Source: Canna indica (lineage: Eukaryota > Streptophyta > Magnoliopsida > Zingiberales > Cannaceae). From it: a stretch of 64,000 bases of DNA. Numbering within the stretch: the stretch's first letter is position 1; every line of letters begins with the position of its first letter. The stretch is from NCBI GenBank assembly GCA_034359265.1, contig CP136890.1, positions 95,629,501-95,693,500 on the forward strand, written 5' to 3'. Of the stretch, positions 26,004 to 36,743 are shown in pieces. The notes beneath the pieces are model-generated. The model did no database searches. It was not told the origin of the DNA and was given only the letters and a program-made list of their open reading frames with translations. A program made the translations under genes and the position numbers.

Positions 26004-26542
26004 GGCTTAATTATGTTTTTGGTCCCCCAAAATATCATGTTTTTTTTCCGTTTGATCCCTCATTTTAAAAAAAAAATCATTTAGTCCCTCAAAAATTATT
26101 TTCCATTCCGTTTGGTCCCTCTGTTAACTTTCCGTTAACTTTTGATGTTAAGTGCCAACATGGAATGCTGACATGGACTAAAGAGGGACCAAATGGAAAA
26201 AATAAAATATTTTAAGGAACTGGATGGAAAAAATATATTTTTTAATAACTTAAAATATAATTATATATTATTATGCTTTAGGTATTAAATTGTATATTTT
26301 TATATTTTAGGTTATTAAATATTTTTTTTCATCTAGTCCCTCAAAATATCTTATTTTTTTTCGTTTGGTCCCTCTTTAGTCCATGTCGGCATTCCATGTT
26401 GGCATTTAACATCAAAAGTTAACAGAAGGACTAAATGGAAATGAAAATAATTTTTTAGGAACTAAACGGAAAGTTTTTAAAAATGAGGGACCAAATGGAA
26501 AAAAACCCTGATATTTTGGAGGACCAAAAACATAATTAAGCC
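26004..26542. mobile_element. Mutator-like MITE with 9-bp target duplication
   Basis: The termini are inverted: GGCTTAATTATGTTTTTGGT on the left mirrors ACCAAAAACATAATTAAGCC on the right, extending further inward with mismatches. AACTTGATA flanks both sides (25995-26003 and 26543-26551), an exact 9-bp duplication as Mutator-like elements make. Internal sequence is also largely palindromic (GGTCCCTC and GAGGGACC blocks). There is no coding capacity. Confidence 0.9.
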
Positions 26543-26551
26543 AACTTGATA

Positions 26552-27974
26552 AGTACATATGCTAAACTACAAGACTTCTAGCAATCAACATGGATGGGCC
26601 AATTTGGGTCAATAACACTACTACTATTAGTTTGGTAAGCATCTTGGTCCACTAGTGGGACAACTATCCTATGAGGCAAAATTGTGACAAATAATATTAG
26701 GGCAGACCTAATCCTAGGCTTTCTGAAGGGCTTATTAGGAAAGGACTATCCATAGATGGGTTGAGTCAATATTGAACTATAAGTTGAACTTTGGGCTTTG
26801 ATAAGGACGTCAAGCTTAAGTGAGGAAGAATTGATACATGGATTCAGTCACATAAAAAATCTGTGGTTAAGTATATTGTTATTTAAGGCTTGGTAAGTCT
26901 CTTATAGTGATAGTTATTTTGGATTAATAGTTCAAATGTTAATAATCAAATTAAAGGGATAGTTATCCTATAAGGTTGAGTGTTGACATATATAACTTGG
27001 GCGGTTGTTGGGCCAATAATGCTAGAATGCCTAAACCAAATCAACTAGCACAAAGAGAACTAAAATAAAAGAATGAGACAATAACTTTGATTTTTAATGT
27101 GTATATATTTGAATTATGCTTGCTCATAGCTAGCAATAATTACAATTCATTATGTCCATAGAGTGCTTTCTTTTCTTGATAGATTCCAACTCATTAGAAC
27201 CCAAATGCATTTCTTTCTTTGACCTCAGGAAGATGAATACCTAGTGCACTTTGATTACCTAGAATCTAACAGCTAGGTAAGCCATTGAGAGATTAACCAT
27301 TTTCATAAGTAAATTAAAATACTAGAAGGCACGCAAGAAGCATGAGACAAGTACCTAATGTCCTAAGCTGACTGGTGTTTAATACATAACTTAAAATAGA
27401 CATGAAAAGCAAAACAAATACATGTAAGTTTTCAAAGAAACTATATTTGGAGAATCAAAATATAAACACAATAAGACGCAAATAGTAGGAGCATTAAACA
27501 TCAGACAACAGCAGAATGTTTATTCAGGCATTTTCTATGAAAAGAAACTTTGATTCATAAGTAAGAAAAAGTATTAATATCATTGTCTTTTTCATATTTC
27601 TGCACATAAGCATCAGCGTTCACCTCTTTTAGTTGACTAACAAGTGCAGAAGTAAGAGAACTGGTATATTTACTTTGCTAAAATTTTATGCCAAAGAGCA
27701 AGAGTCACTACTGGCCATATACCATATACCCCTAACATATTGGATCGGGTAAAAAATAAAGATCACTAATCCATGTCTAGTGAAGATTTAACCGTAAATT
27801 AATGGATGAAAAGTACAATTTCTAACCTGTTTCATGAACAATGGAATATACAAGTCATTGAATTTAAAGCATCTTCAGGCAGCTAAATCACCATGGCTCC
27901 ATGCCCCTATATATGTAACAAATTTTGAGGTTAAATATTCTCTGTTTGTGTCAATGTACAAAAACAAAATTATC
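26552..27974. other. gene-free stretch downstream of the DOMON/b561 gene
   Basis: AT-rich non-coding DNA. It includes the presumed 3' untranslated region of the minus-strand gene ending at 27975. I see no repeat with clear ends. Confidence 0.4.
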
Positions 27975-30707
27975 TTATGGGCCAAGAGGTTCCAGCTGCA
28001 CTTCCATAACTCCAGTTGAATGAGTCTCTACATTATCCTCCATCTGGCCCTGCCCCAACAGATTGGCTGAATCGTCTTCTTTGCCATTTGCCAATACCCA
28101 GTTTCCTCTCAAAGAGTTCGGAAGAACTCTCCTGCGCTTAACTTCCACATACTCCAGGTACATAATTAGAAGGGAACCAGCCAACACCCATAATATTAAG
28201 GCCCATGTAATCCCTTCAACACTCTCGCTATCATATCTGTTTCCAAGATTATACATTCCACTAAACAGGGCTGCAACTCCAACTATAATAGCACCCCTCC
28301 CTGAAATGACATGAAAATATTCCCAGATAATCCTCTTCAAAGAAGCAACCTCATCGTCTGCTGGTTTTTTGGGACGTAGATATGCATTTACTGGCTGTGA
28401 ACAAGCCAAGATTATGGCTGTTACACCAAACTTGACATGCACTGAAGCTATATAAAAACCTCGAAGCTCAGCAGCTGCAAAGAGAACACCAAGCAACATA
28501 ATAGCTATTCCAGAGTACTGCAAGTAGACATGTAACTGATACCACCCATCACCTTTTACATGCTTCAAATACCTGGCAGCCAATATACCACCTGGAAGCA
28601 AGATACCCCAAGCAACAAACATCATGAAGCCATGAACAGCTAGGACAGGGCGTAAATCCTGCTCTGCCTCCGCTGAACCCCGTAGCAATGAAACCTGCAC
28701 AGGCCTGCTGCTTGTAAGAGAATGCATGTTTTGCTCACTTAAATTGTCTTCTGACCATTGGGCACCCATTGCCCAAATAACTTTTAGAGGAGTGGTTGGA
28801 TCAATAATATTCTTACATTCTTTCTTTCCTCTACAGGAAGGTGTTAGAGGACGAGTAAACTCGAATGTTATGATTCCATTCTCTGACCTACATCTCAAAT
28901 AGGATATATCTTCAGAAGTCTCATGCACATTCATTGCATTCTTCCCATCAATCCAATAAGTGTTAACATGACCCTTCCCATTGTTGTCTATCCAACCAAC
29001 ATAAACATAGCTGTTTATCATCCCACTCCCAAACCCAATAGCGAGATATCCACTTTTCTTCTGACTTCGAGCAGCAATGGATATTGAGCCATCAGATAGA
29101 GTCCAGAAAAATGTGACCTGCTGATCATCCAACACAACACTGTTATTGTACATGTCAGAAAGACCACCATCAACAACCTGAACTTTCCAGCCCATTTTCT
29201 GTTCAAATAATGATTGATAATACACTTGATCAGGTGTATTCCGATCAGGTGACCACACTAGCTCCGTTGGGCTGGATGGGACACCCTCAAACTGAGATCC
29301 ACCAGCATAAATAGTCTCCGACCTATTCCGAGTTGTCGCATTCCCACCTATAGGATCAGAAGTGATGTAGACTGCCACATCGTGCCCAGCTTGAATTGAG
29401 AAAGTGACTGGTACACCCCTTTCAACTCTCAGTAAGGGAGCTTCCTTCTTGTTAATATAAAGAACTTTCGAGGGGTTTGGAGGATTTGGGTAACGGATTG
29501 CTGGCCCTGATGAAACCATGAGTGGTGTTTTCCCATCGGCAATGATAAGAGCCTGGTCCTCTTTTTCTTCTGCATCCAGTGGCCCGAGGCAATCATTTAC
29601 CTGCTGAGAGACATTCAAGTTGAGGTATCCATAAGCTGTTTCAGGTGGACCACCATGATTCTGAGGAAGGTAGTAAGGCCGAAGTAGATCAGGTGGCCGG
29701 ATCAGACCCAGTGCCCAAATCACAGTCATGTTGTCCGTCATGTTCACCGCCACATCGTACTTCTTGTCGGCAGAAACAAGGGACCGCTCATATCGGATGA
29801 GTGCAACCCCGTCCTTACGGTGTCCATACAACAACTTGGTATTGTTAACAAATCCAACAGAGTTTAATCCCTCATAGATGGTATCAGGGCAAACACCTTC
29901 AGCCTTCTCATCCTCATTTACCAGGCATTCACTCAATTGGGTAATGAAGTAGTCGTCTGCAAAGGGAAGACCCTCTTCTGTAAAGCCTGCGACAGCTACA
30001 TCGGCATTGAGCATAGGGGAGGCTGACACTGGAGCAGCCCAGCCAAAGGCCATATAATACTCAGATCCAACAGCAGCCTCGAGGCCGATATGAACGGAAC
30101 CCGACTCAGGGTAGAGGGTCCAGCGGAGACGATACCTTGGAGACAAAGCTAGGCAGTTGTCAAACATGGTCGGCTGCCGGGGGATCCGACTCGTGTTTCT
30201 AGCCTCAGTCGAAGAATTCGCGGTCGCAGAAGGATCTGGGGAAAGATCGGAGGTTGCGGGTTCGGGCGGATCGATCCCGCCGTCGCTGGCGTTGCGGAGG
30301 ACGACGTGGCCGAAGTCGGAGGCAGTGGCTCCATCCCAGATGGCGAGCACGGCGATCCTGTCCCAGGAGGCGTCATCAGCGAGGCGGATGGTGAATGATT
30401 CGTTGCTGTAGGTGCGGTCGAGGGGCAGGTCCGAGATAGCAGACCCGGCGGTCATACTATCGAAGTCGACGCCGGCGGCGCCCCACCAGCGGACCTCGGA
30501 CGATCCGGCGAGCATGTCGAAGGAGCGGACGGAGAAGGAGCAGCCGTCGAGGATCCGGACGACGCCTCGGAGCTGGTGCTGGACCATGACGAGGTCGGTC
30601 TCGAGGCCGGTGAGGGTAGTGTTCCTGGCGCAAGCGCCGGAAGCGTGAGCGACGATGACGGAGAGAAGGAGGAGAAGGAGGAGGAGGAGGAAGGGAGGGG
30701 GTGCCAT
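27975..30707 (-). CDS. cytochrome b561, DM13 and DOMON domain-containing protein
   Basis: A single-exon frame of 910 residues, almost the size of Arabidopsis At5g54830 (about 907 as I recall), which it resembles in domain order. Residues 1-23 form a signal peptide (a run of leucines, then VIVAHASG). A DM13 domain follows at about 45-155 (LRGVVRILDGCSFSVRSFDM). DOMON domains lie at about 185-340 and 535-660 (YLAIGFGSGMINSYVYVGWI). Near 690-850 is a cytochrome b561 membrane core with several helices and four candidate haem-ligating histidines (AVHGFMMFVAWG, QLHVYLQ, SVHVKFG, YFHVISG). The family is thought to move electrons across membranes, often with ascorbate as donor. The DOMON part is predicted to face the outside or lumen. 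The first third is GC-rich and the rest is not. Confidence 0.95.
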   Translation of the reverse strand: MAPPPFLLLLLLLLLSVIVAHASGACARNTTLTGLETDLVMVQHQLRGVVRILDGCSFSVRSFDMLAGSSEVRWWGAAGVDFDSMTAGSAISDLPLDRTYSNESFTIRLADDASWDRIAVLAIWDGATASDFGHVVLRNASDGGIDPPEPATSDLSPDPSATANSSTEARNTSRIPRQPTMFDNCLALSPRYRLRWTLYPESGSVHIGLEAAVGSEYYMAFGWAAPVSASPMLNADVAVAGFTEEGLPFADDYFITQLSECLVNEDEKAEGVCPDTIYEGLNSVGFVNNTKLLYGHRKDGVALIRYERSLVSADKKYDVAVNMTDNMTVIWALGLIRPPDLLRPYYLPQNHGGPPETAYGYLNLNVSQQVNDCLGPLDAEEKEDQALIIADGKTPLMVSSGPAIRYPNPPNPSKVLYINKKEAPLLRVERGVPVTFSIQAGHDVAVYITSDPIGGNATTRNRSETIYAGGSQFEGVPSSPTELVWSPDRNTPDQVYYQSLFEQKMGWKVQVVDGGLSDMYNNSVVLDDQQVTFFWTLSDGSISIAARSQKKSGYLAIGFGSGMINSYVYVGWIDNNGKGHVNTYWIDGKNAMNVHETSEDISYLRCRSENGIITFEFTRPLTPSCRGKKECKNIIDPTTPLKVIWAMGAQWSEDNLSEQNMHSLTSSRPVQVSLLRGSAEAEQDLRPVLAVHGFMMFVAWGILLPGGILAARYLKHVKGDGWYQLHVYLQYSGIAIMLLGVLFAAAELRGFYIASVHVKFGVTAIILACSQPVNAYLRPKKPADDEVASLKRIIWEYFHVISGRGAIIVGVAALFSGMYNLGNRYDSESVEGITWALILWVLAGSLLIMYLEYVEVKRRRVLPNSLRGNWVLANGKEDDSANLLGQGQMEDNVETHSTGVMEVQLEPLGP

Positions 30708-32290
30708 TAGAGGCGCTCGGCGGATCGATAGACGGTATGGGTTAGGGTTTTCCTTGTTCCTTGTCGGCGAGGAGGGAAGTCTATAGTGCGCGGCTTGGCT
30801 TCCTCGGCGGCGTAGGGAAGTAACTAGAGAGAGAAGGTGGTCAGTCGTTGCTTGTTTGTTTTATTTTCTCCTCCTCCCACTTCCGCACTTCGTGATTTGT
30901 TAGTGGAATTAATAATGGAGAGGAAGGAGAGAGACATGGTTGGAGTGGCAAACTTAATAAAGCTGATAATAGTAGTAGATTATTTTGGGGGTGCAAGTCA
31001 GTATAAGTCAGTGGTCTGCTACTCGCGCTTAAAATAAGCGGAGCATTTTCCTAAACTAAAATAATTTATAAAAACTAAAATAATTTTATAAAAAAATCAG
31101 AAAAAGAATTTATAAATTCTCATTTGAATTTTGATTCTATGCTTTCATACTTTTGGTCAAAGTAAAGTGCTTAAGATTTTGTCCGAAATCTTTAACACCA
31201 AATTTTTATATTTTTATATTTTTATTTTAAAATCTTTAAATTACTATTTTTAAAAAGTCTTTAAGAATATTAAATTTTCGTTTAAAAAATATTTTTTAAT
31301 AAAAAATCATGTTATAAAAAATTAATAAACAACTTTTTACTATTAATTCTATAAAACTCTAAAAAATTCATGAAGAATAAATTAATGTTTCATAAATAAA
31401 AAAACCAGGTTATAAATTTAAAAAGTATAAAAATCAACGAAAACAATGTTTGGATAAAAGTCTATAAATTCATGTTTGTTTTTTGACATGTGAAGGGAAA
31501 TTCTATCATGCGTTTGTGTAGAACGACGAATTTTAAAGGTGAATATAATTGGATTTAATTTCGAGCATAGTTGAATATGGAGGGGGGGGGCGTGTTGACA
31601 TATTTTTCAAGAAAAAAAAACTAAAAATAGACTTTTATTTTGAAACAAAAGATATCATATATTATAATAAATTCAATTTTTTTATTAGAAACCAAAATAA
31701 ACAAAAAAACCTTGGAATTTGATCTAATCCAAATCTTTTATATGAAATCAAAATAAACACGAAATACATATAAATTTATTTGACATAATTTTTTTATTAA
31801 TTCCAATTGAATTCTTATCATTCAAATCATATCATGTTGAAACAAATAAGTCATAAGCACTTAAAGATTTTTGCCAAAAATGTGAGAGATTAAAATCAAA
31901 GTTCTAATTGTTGGTTTTGTAAATTTATGAATTATTATTTTGGGTTTGAGATTTTTTTAAAAAGTTATTCTAATTTTGGGGAAATACTTAAATAAGAGCA
32001 AGTCCATTTTGGATAAAAGAGTCTAATAAACCAAAATAAATAAATAAACTGTTTGGGCTAAAAATTTCAAAAATATGAAATATATATATATAGAGAGAGA
32101 GAGGGTTTGACACTAATTAGTTAACTTTATTGTAAAAGCATCAGAAATTTTATTTAAAAAATTCGTTTGATATAAGATTATGAATGATATAATTTTTGTT
32201 GCCTGTTGTTTATCAATCGATCTTTCTTTTCATTCGTGATAGACAGTAAAAAGTAAACAAAAAAAATCCTTCGTGATATATAAAATGAAT
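30708..32290. other. 5' region of the DOMON/b561 gene and AT-rich repeats
   Basis: About 150 bases next to the start codon are presumably 5' untranslated and promoter DNA. From 31030 on the sequence is very AT-rich and carries members of the dispersed family also seen at 18.5-19.2 kb (AAGTGCTTAAGATTTTGTCC near 31160, AAGATTTTTGCCAAAAATGT near 31865). Confidence 0.45.
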
Positions 32291-32749
32291 TAGGGTGAGC
32301 GGATCTAAGCACGTTATATTTTTCATGATATTCGAATCTTATATTGTATAATGATCAATTTTTAAATTTTGGAATCGAAATCAATCCTTTTGAAATATGG
32401 AATCAGACCCTATCCGAAACCACAGGTTCTGATTGTAGTTTCGAGTACCCTGTTGAAACTTGTTTATATATAAGTCATAAGGTACAAGTTTCGAATACCC
32501 TGTTGGGACCTATTTTAGAACCTGTACCATGGAATTTGTAAATGAACAGGTTCCAGAGTACAGGTTCCGAGTACCGATTTCCGTTTCGAGTACTCGATGT
32601 GTTTGTCCCGGATTCGAAACTAGTTTTAATCGGTTCCTAAATTTTTGTCATGGATCCTACCTGAATTTAATTCAAATTTACTCGGAATCTATCCAATCAT
32701 GTCGATTTCAATCGATTTCGAATCTACTCGGTACCCATGCACACCTCTA
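32291..32749. mobile_element. hAT-like non-autonomous element
   Basis: The left end TAGGGTGAGCGGAT and right end ATGCACACCTCTA are roughly inverted. The interior has many GTTTCGAGTACC, GGTTCCGAGTACC and GAATCTACTCGG motifs. The flanks share only AATGAA with a one-base offset (AAATGAAT / TTAATGAA), so the target duplication is not clean. The same family ends at 125 in this window. Confidence 0.6.
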
Positions 32750-33169
32750 TTAATGAACTAAAGTATTTTTATTTTATTTTTCTTCACTCTTTTGTTCTCT
32801 TTGATTATTATTTTTTTCATTTAAATCATATGGGATGAGCCTCGTTATATTTTAAAATTACTTATATTATTCCTCTACTTACGTGTGAACCCCTCATAAT
32901 TCTTTTTTAAAATTTGTAATTACCAATTTTTGGCGTTGCGAAATGCTAAGTGCCGATTTTTTCCTAGTTTTAGCAAGTGCAAAGGTGGATCATCTGCCCC
33001 TTCCGGTTACCAATTTTGTTATGCAGGCAAAGTTCAACTAACCCTCTTTTGATCAAAACCCCAATCTTTTCCCAAACCCAAATTATAAAGGAGGTTCTTT
33101 TGCACCCACCTCCACCCTCACCGACGCCATTCCTCCTCGCCGCGGTGGAGCTCCCAAGAGCTCAAAGCC

Positions 33170-36100
33170 ATGGATGGCGATAGTGACCCTTCCCAGCATC
33201 CAATTAGAATCTCTCCTCTAGGTATTATCGCGCTTTTCTGATGACTTCTTCTAGGTTGCTATCTTTTCATGGCTACCTTGCAAGTGACACGCTGTGTTAT
33301 TCTATTTTTTTCCCTCTCTCTCTCTCTCTCGGAGTAATCTCTTTGTCAAGGCTGTTCTAGGTCTCTGTTGTTGTTGATTACAAAGAACTCGTTTGTATTG
33401 CCTTGATTACTTCATATTTGTGGTTTCTTTTTTCTTGGAGTTAAAGGAATTGGTAAATTGTCTTTTTGCTTGGTAATCTGCTATAAATTGCTTTTTGAGT
33501 TGGAGGGATTGTCTAATGTCTGTGGATTCTTGATTGCCTGCTTTACCTTAAATGAAGAACATGAATTCGTGGATATAGTAGCTAATTTCCTGTTATCATA
33601 GGGTAGCTAATTCAGCTCCTTTCTGGACAAATAGTGTGGATGTAATGGTGTGTGACTTTGTGGATGAAATGCAACACAGAAAGCTTTGATTTGGATAAAT
33701 TATAAGGTGGTCTGTTGGTGTTGTAAAACCACAAGGAAGCGTGCAAAATTAATACTTTTATCTTCTCGAGAAAGAAAAATTGAGTTTATTGTTTATTTGC
33801 AATTAATTGCTTCTATGGGATCAAAGCCTCAAAGGTAGGTGATGACTTTTTTTTCCTGACGAAGGTAGGAGGCAACCACTTTTCAACTCTTATACTGAAG
33901 CATTGCTAGCTTCCAAATCTCCTTTTAGTCAGGGAACAACATGAAATGGACCACTAGAACACCAGTGCTCTAGTCTTGAGGTGTTTTGTCGATGTTCCTC
34001 TCAATTTTTTCTTTCTTAACTTGATAATGTACTTCCTTCTCCTTACTTCGGCCCTGATTCTTCTTCCTTTTTCTCCTCCCCGTTTTCTCCCATTTAGATC
34101 TTTGAACTCGGGGATATTCTTCCCTGCTTTCGACGGAAAAAAACGAAGCACTAGAGACCTTTTGTAGCATGGTATAGCTCCCTTTCCCGAAGATGAGATC
34201 AGGTTTAAGTGTTTTCACCCTACCAGAGAAAGTCTTCCCAAGTATTTGAGCTTTCTATTAGCTTTAAAGTCTTTTTCTTATCTCCTTTCTTTCCTTCTTT
34301 GTCTCTTTCATAAACTTTTTCTTAGAGTAAAGAAGAATTGTATGTATGCTTAAATGCATATTGTTACTGTCGCGCCCCGGCCCGGGAAGCGACGGTGACT
34401 CGAACACCGCGCAGCCAAAGGAAAAGCCACGAATCAACATAAAATAAAACAACAACATTAAAACCAATAATTATAATCCATCAGTCCGATCAAATACAAG
34501 ATTTAACAAAATACAAAATAGTTCTACATATTACAGCTCCAAAATAACAATATCAAGGTCAAGCTATAAGACGACAAAACAAACCAAAATACAGAAGCGG
34601 TCGCCATCAGAGCTCCACATCTACAACTGACTATTAGCTATCTAAAAACTATCTACACCTCGATCTACTGATCGACCACTCACCCCTGCAAGTCTGAAGC
34701 AAAAACAACGGAGATCAGCGGGTGCTGAGTAGGAGAATCACAATATGATCAACAAGTATCAAATGTCAACTCAATAACGCATAACAACATGGCCTAAGAT
34801 GCAGTCAAAGACAATGAATACAACAAATACTCCTCACCTACTCCTAAACAACATCAACTGAATCATCGAGCGTGTGGACCATTGGGTAAAAACCCCGCAC
34901 TCTTCCACCTGCAGAGTGGCATCAACCGTCCGCTCCAACGGTGATACGACTACCCCCACCAAGCAAGTAGCCCAATGGACGGCGTATCCGACATCCTCGC
35001 GACTACCCCTACCAAGCAGGTAGCTCAACGGACGTCGTATCCGACATCCCCACACCCGAAGGTGCCCAAAGTGACTAGTCAATATCCATACCCTCTCCCA
35101 TCCCTGGGGGGTACCACACTGAAATGGTCCTAGACCAAAGTCCTTTCCAAGGCCGTAGCCTCTAGATCGACAACAACCATGCAACTCGACTCCAAGAGTG
35201 CAACAAGGTATATCACCATGATCAACAACATAGCAACAACTCCAAGTGATTATGACATGATCAACATGCTACTAAACATAACATCATCATGATCAACAAT
35301 ATAACAACTCCAAGTGATTATGACATGATCAACATGCTACTAACATAACATCATCATGATCAACAATATAACAACTCCAAGTGATTATGACATGATTAAC
35401 AGGATAATAACATGCTCAACAATAAACAACACCACATATAACAACATGATACTATGCATACGATGGCTAATCCAATGCACCAAAGAAATAACATAACATA
35501 CTATGATCAAGAATAAACACCAATAAAATGCAACACATGCAATTTCTCTACATGGCATGTCCAACAATAATGTGCAACAGGAGTTCAATAAATTTCAGGA
35601 AACAAACCAAACAACGGAAGTAAAGGTATTTTCGAAATTTATCTCCGACGACAAATCAACAACAAACATGGAACAACAGACTTGCAGGCTCAACTCATGC
35701 TCAACCCACTCTCCAAACACCCATGCTCAAGTCATTCTCCAAACACAATTATTTCACACCAATCAATCAACTAAATTCTCAGACTAATAATTTACTATTA
35801 TTTAAACACCTCGACAACCTCAACCACTAACCAACTGAAAGAATATCCTAACAATATTTTCTCGAAAAACCAACCCCGTCATTGCGTTCAACACGCAAAA
35901 ATAATCAAGATTGCTATTCGCCTCAACTGCAACCGACAACTCGGGGCCCACCAACTAAATTAATTTCAAACACAACTATCAATCACTTACTCAACAATAG
36001 CAAAATATCGAAAAATATAAAAATCATATCAAACGATCTCCAATCTGAAATCCGATACCACCACCACATTCAGCACGCGAAAATGATCACGATTGCTATT

Positions 36101-36694
36101 CACCTCAACTTCAACCGACAACTTGGGGCCCACCAAATAAATAAATTTCAAACACAACTATATCATTAACTTACTACACAACATCAAAATACCAAAATAT
36201 ATCAAAATCATATCAAACGATCTCCAAATTGAAATCCAACACCACCATCGCGTTCAGCACGCGAAAATCTACAACTTTGATATTCACCTCAACTCAATCC
36301 GATGACTCTACGATCCACTACAAAAATACCATAATAATTTACAAATTAACCCAATTTCATACGATACAGCTCTCTTCTCTAAACACTATTTATCCCTCAC
36401 CCACTTGTCTCCCTCTCCCCTCACCCCTTGCACCTGTGTCGGATGCTGCCTCCTTGCTCCGCTCGGATCCACGCCGGCCGGCCCTCCCGGCCGCCGGCGA
36501 CCACCCCAGCGACACGACCGCCCTCTCCCCGACCTCCGCGGCTGGTCCAACTCACCGTCGGCCGCCCCTTCTGCACCCGATCCCGCCACCTCCTCTGCCC
36601 ACTCCGAATCCACGCCGGGTGGCTCCCCAAGCAGCCGACGACCACCTCGCCGACATCTCCGCTTCTCCTCAGCCTCCGGCACCGGCGGGACACC

Positions 36695-36743
<49 letters not shown>

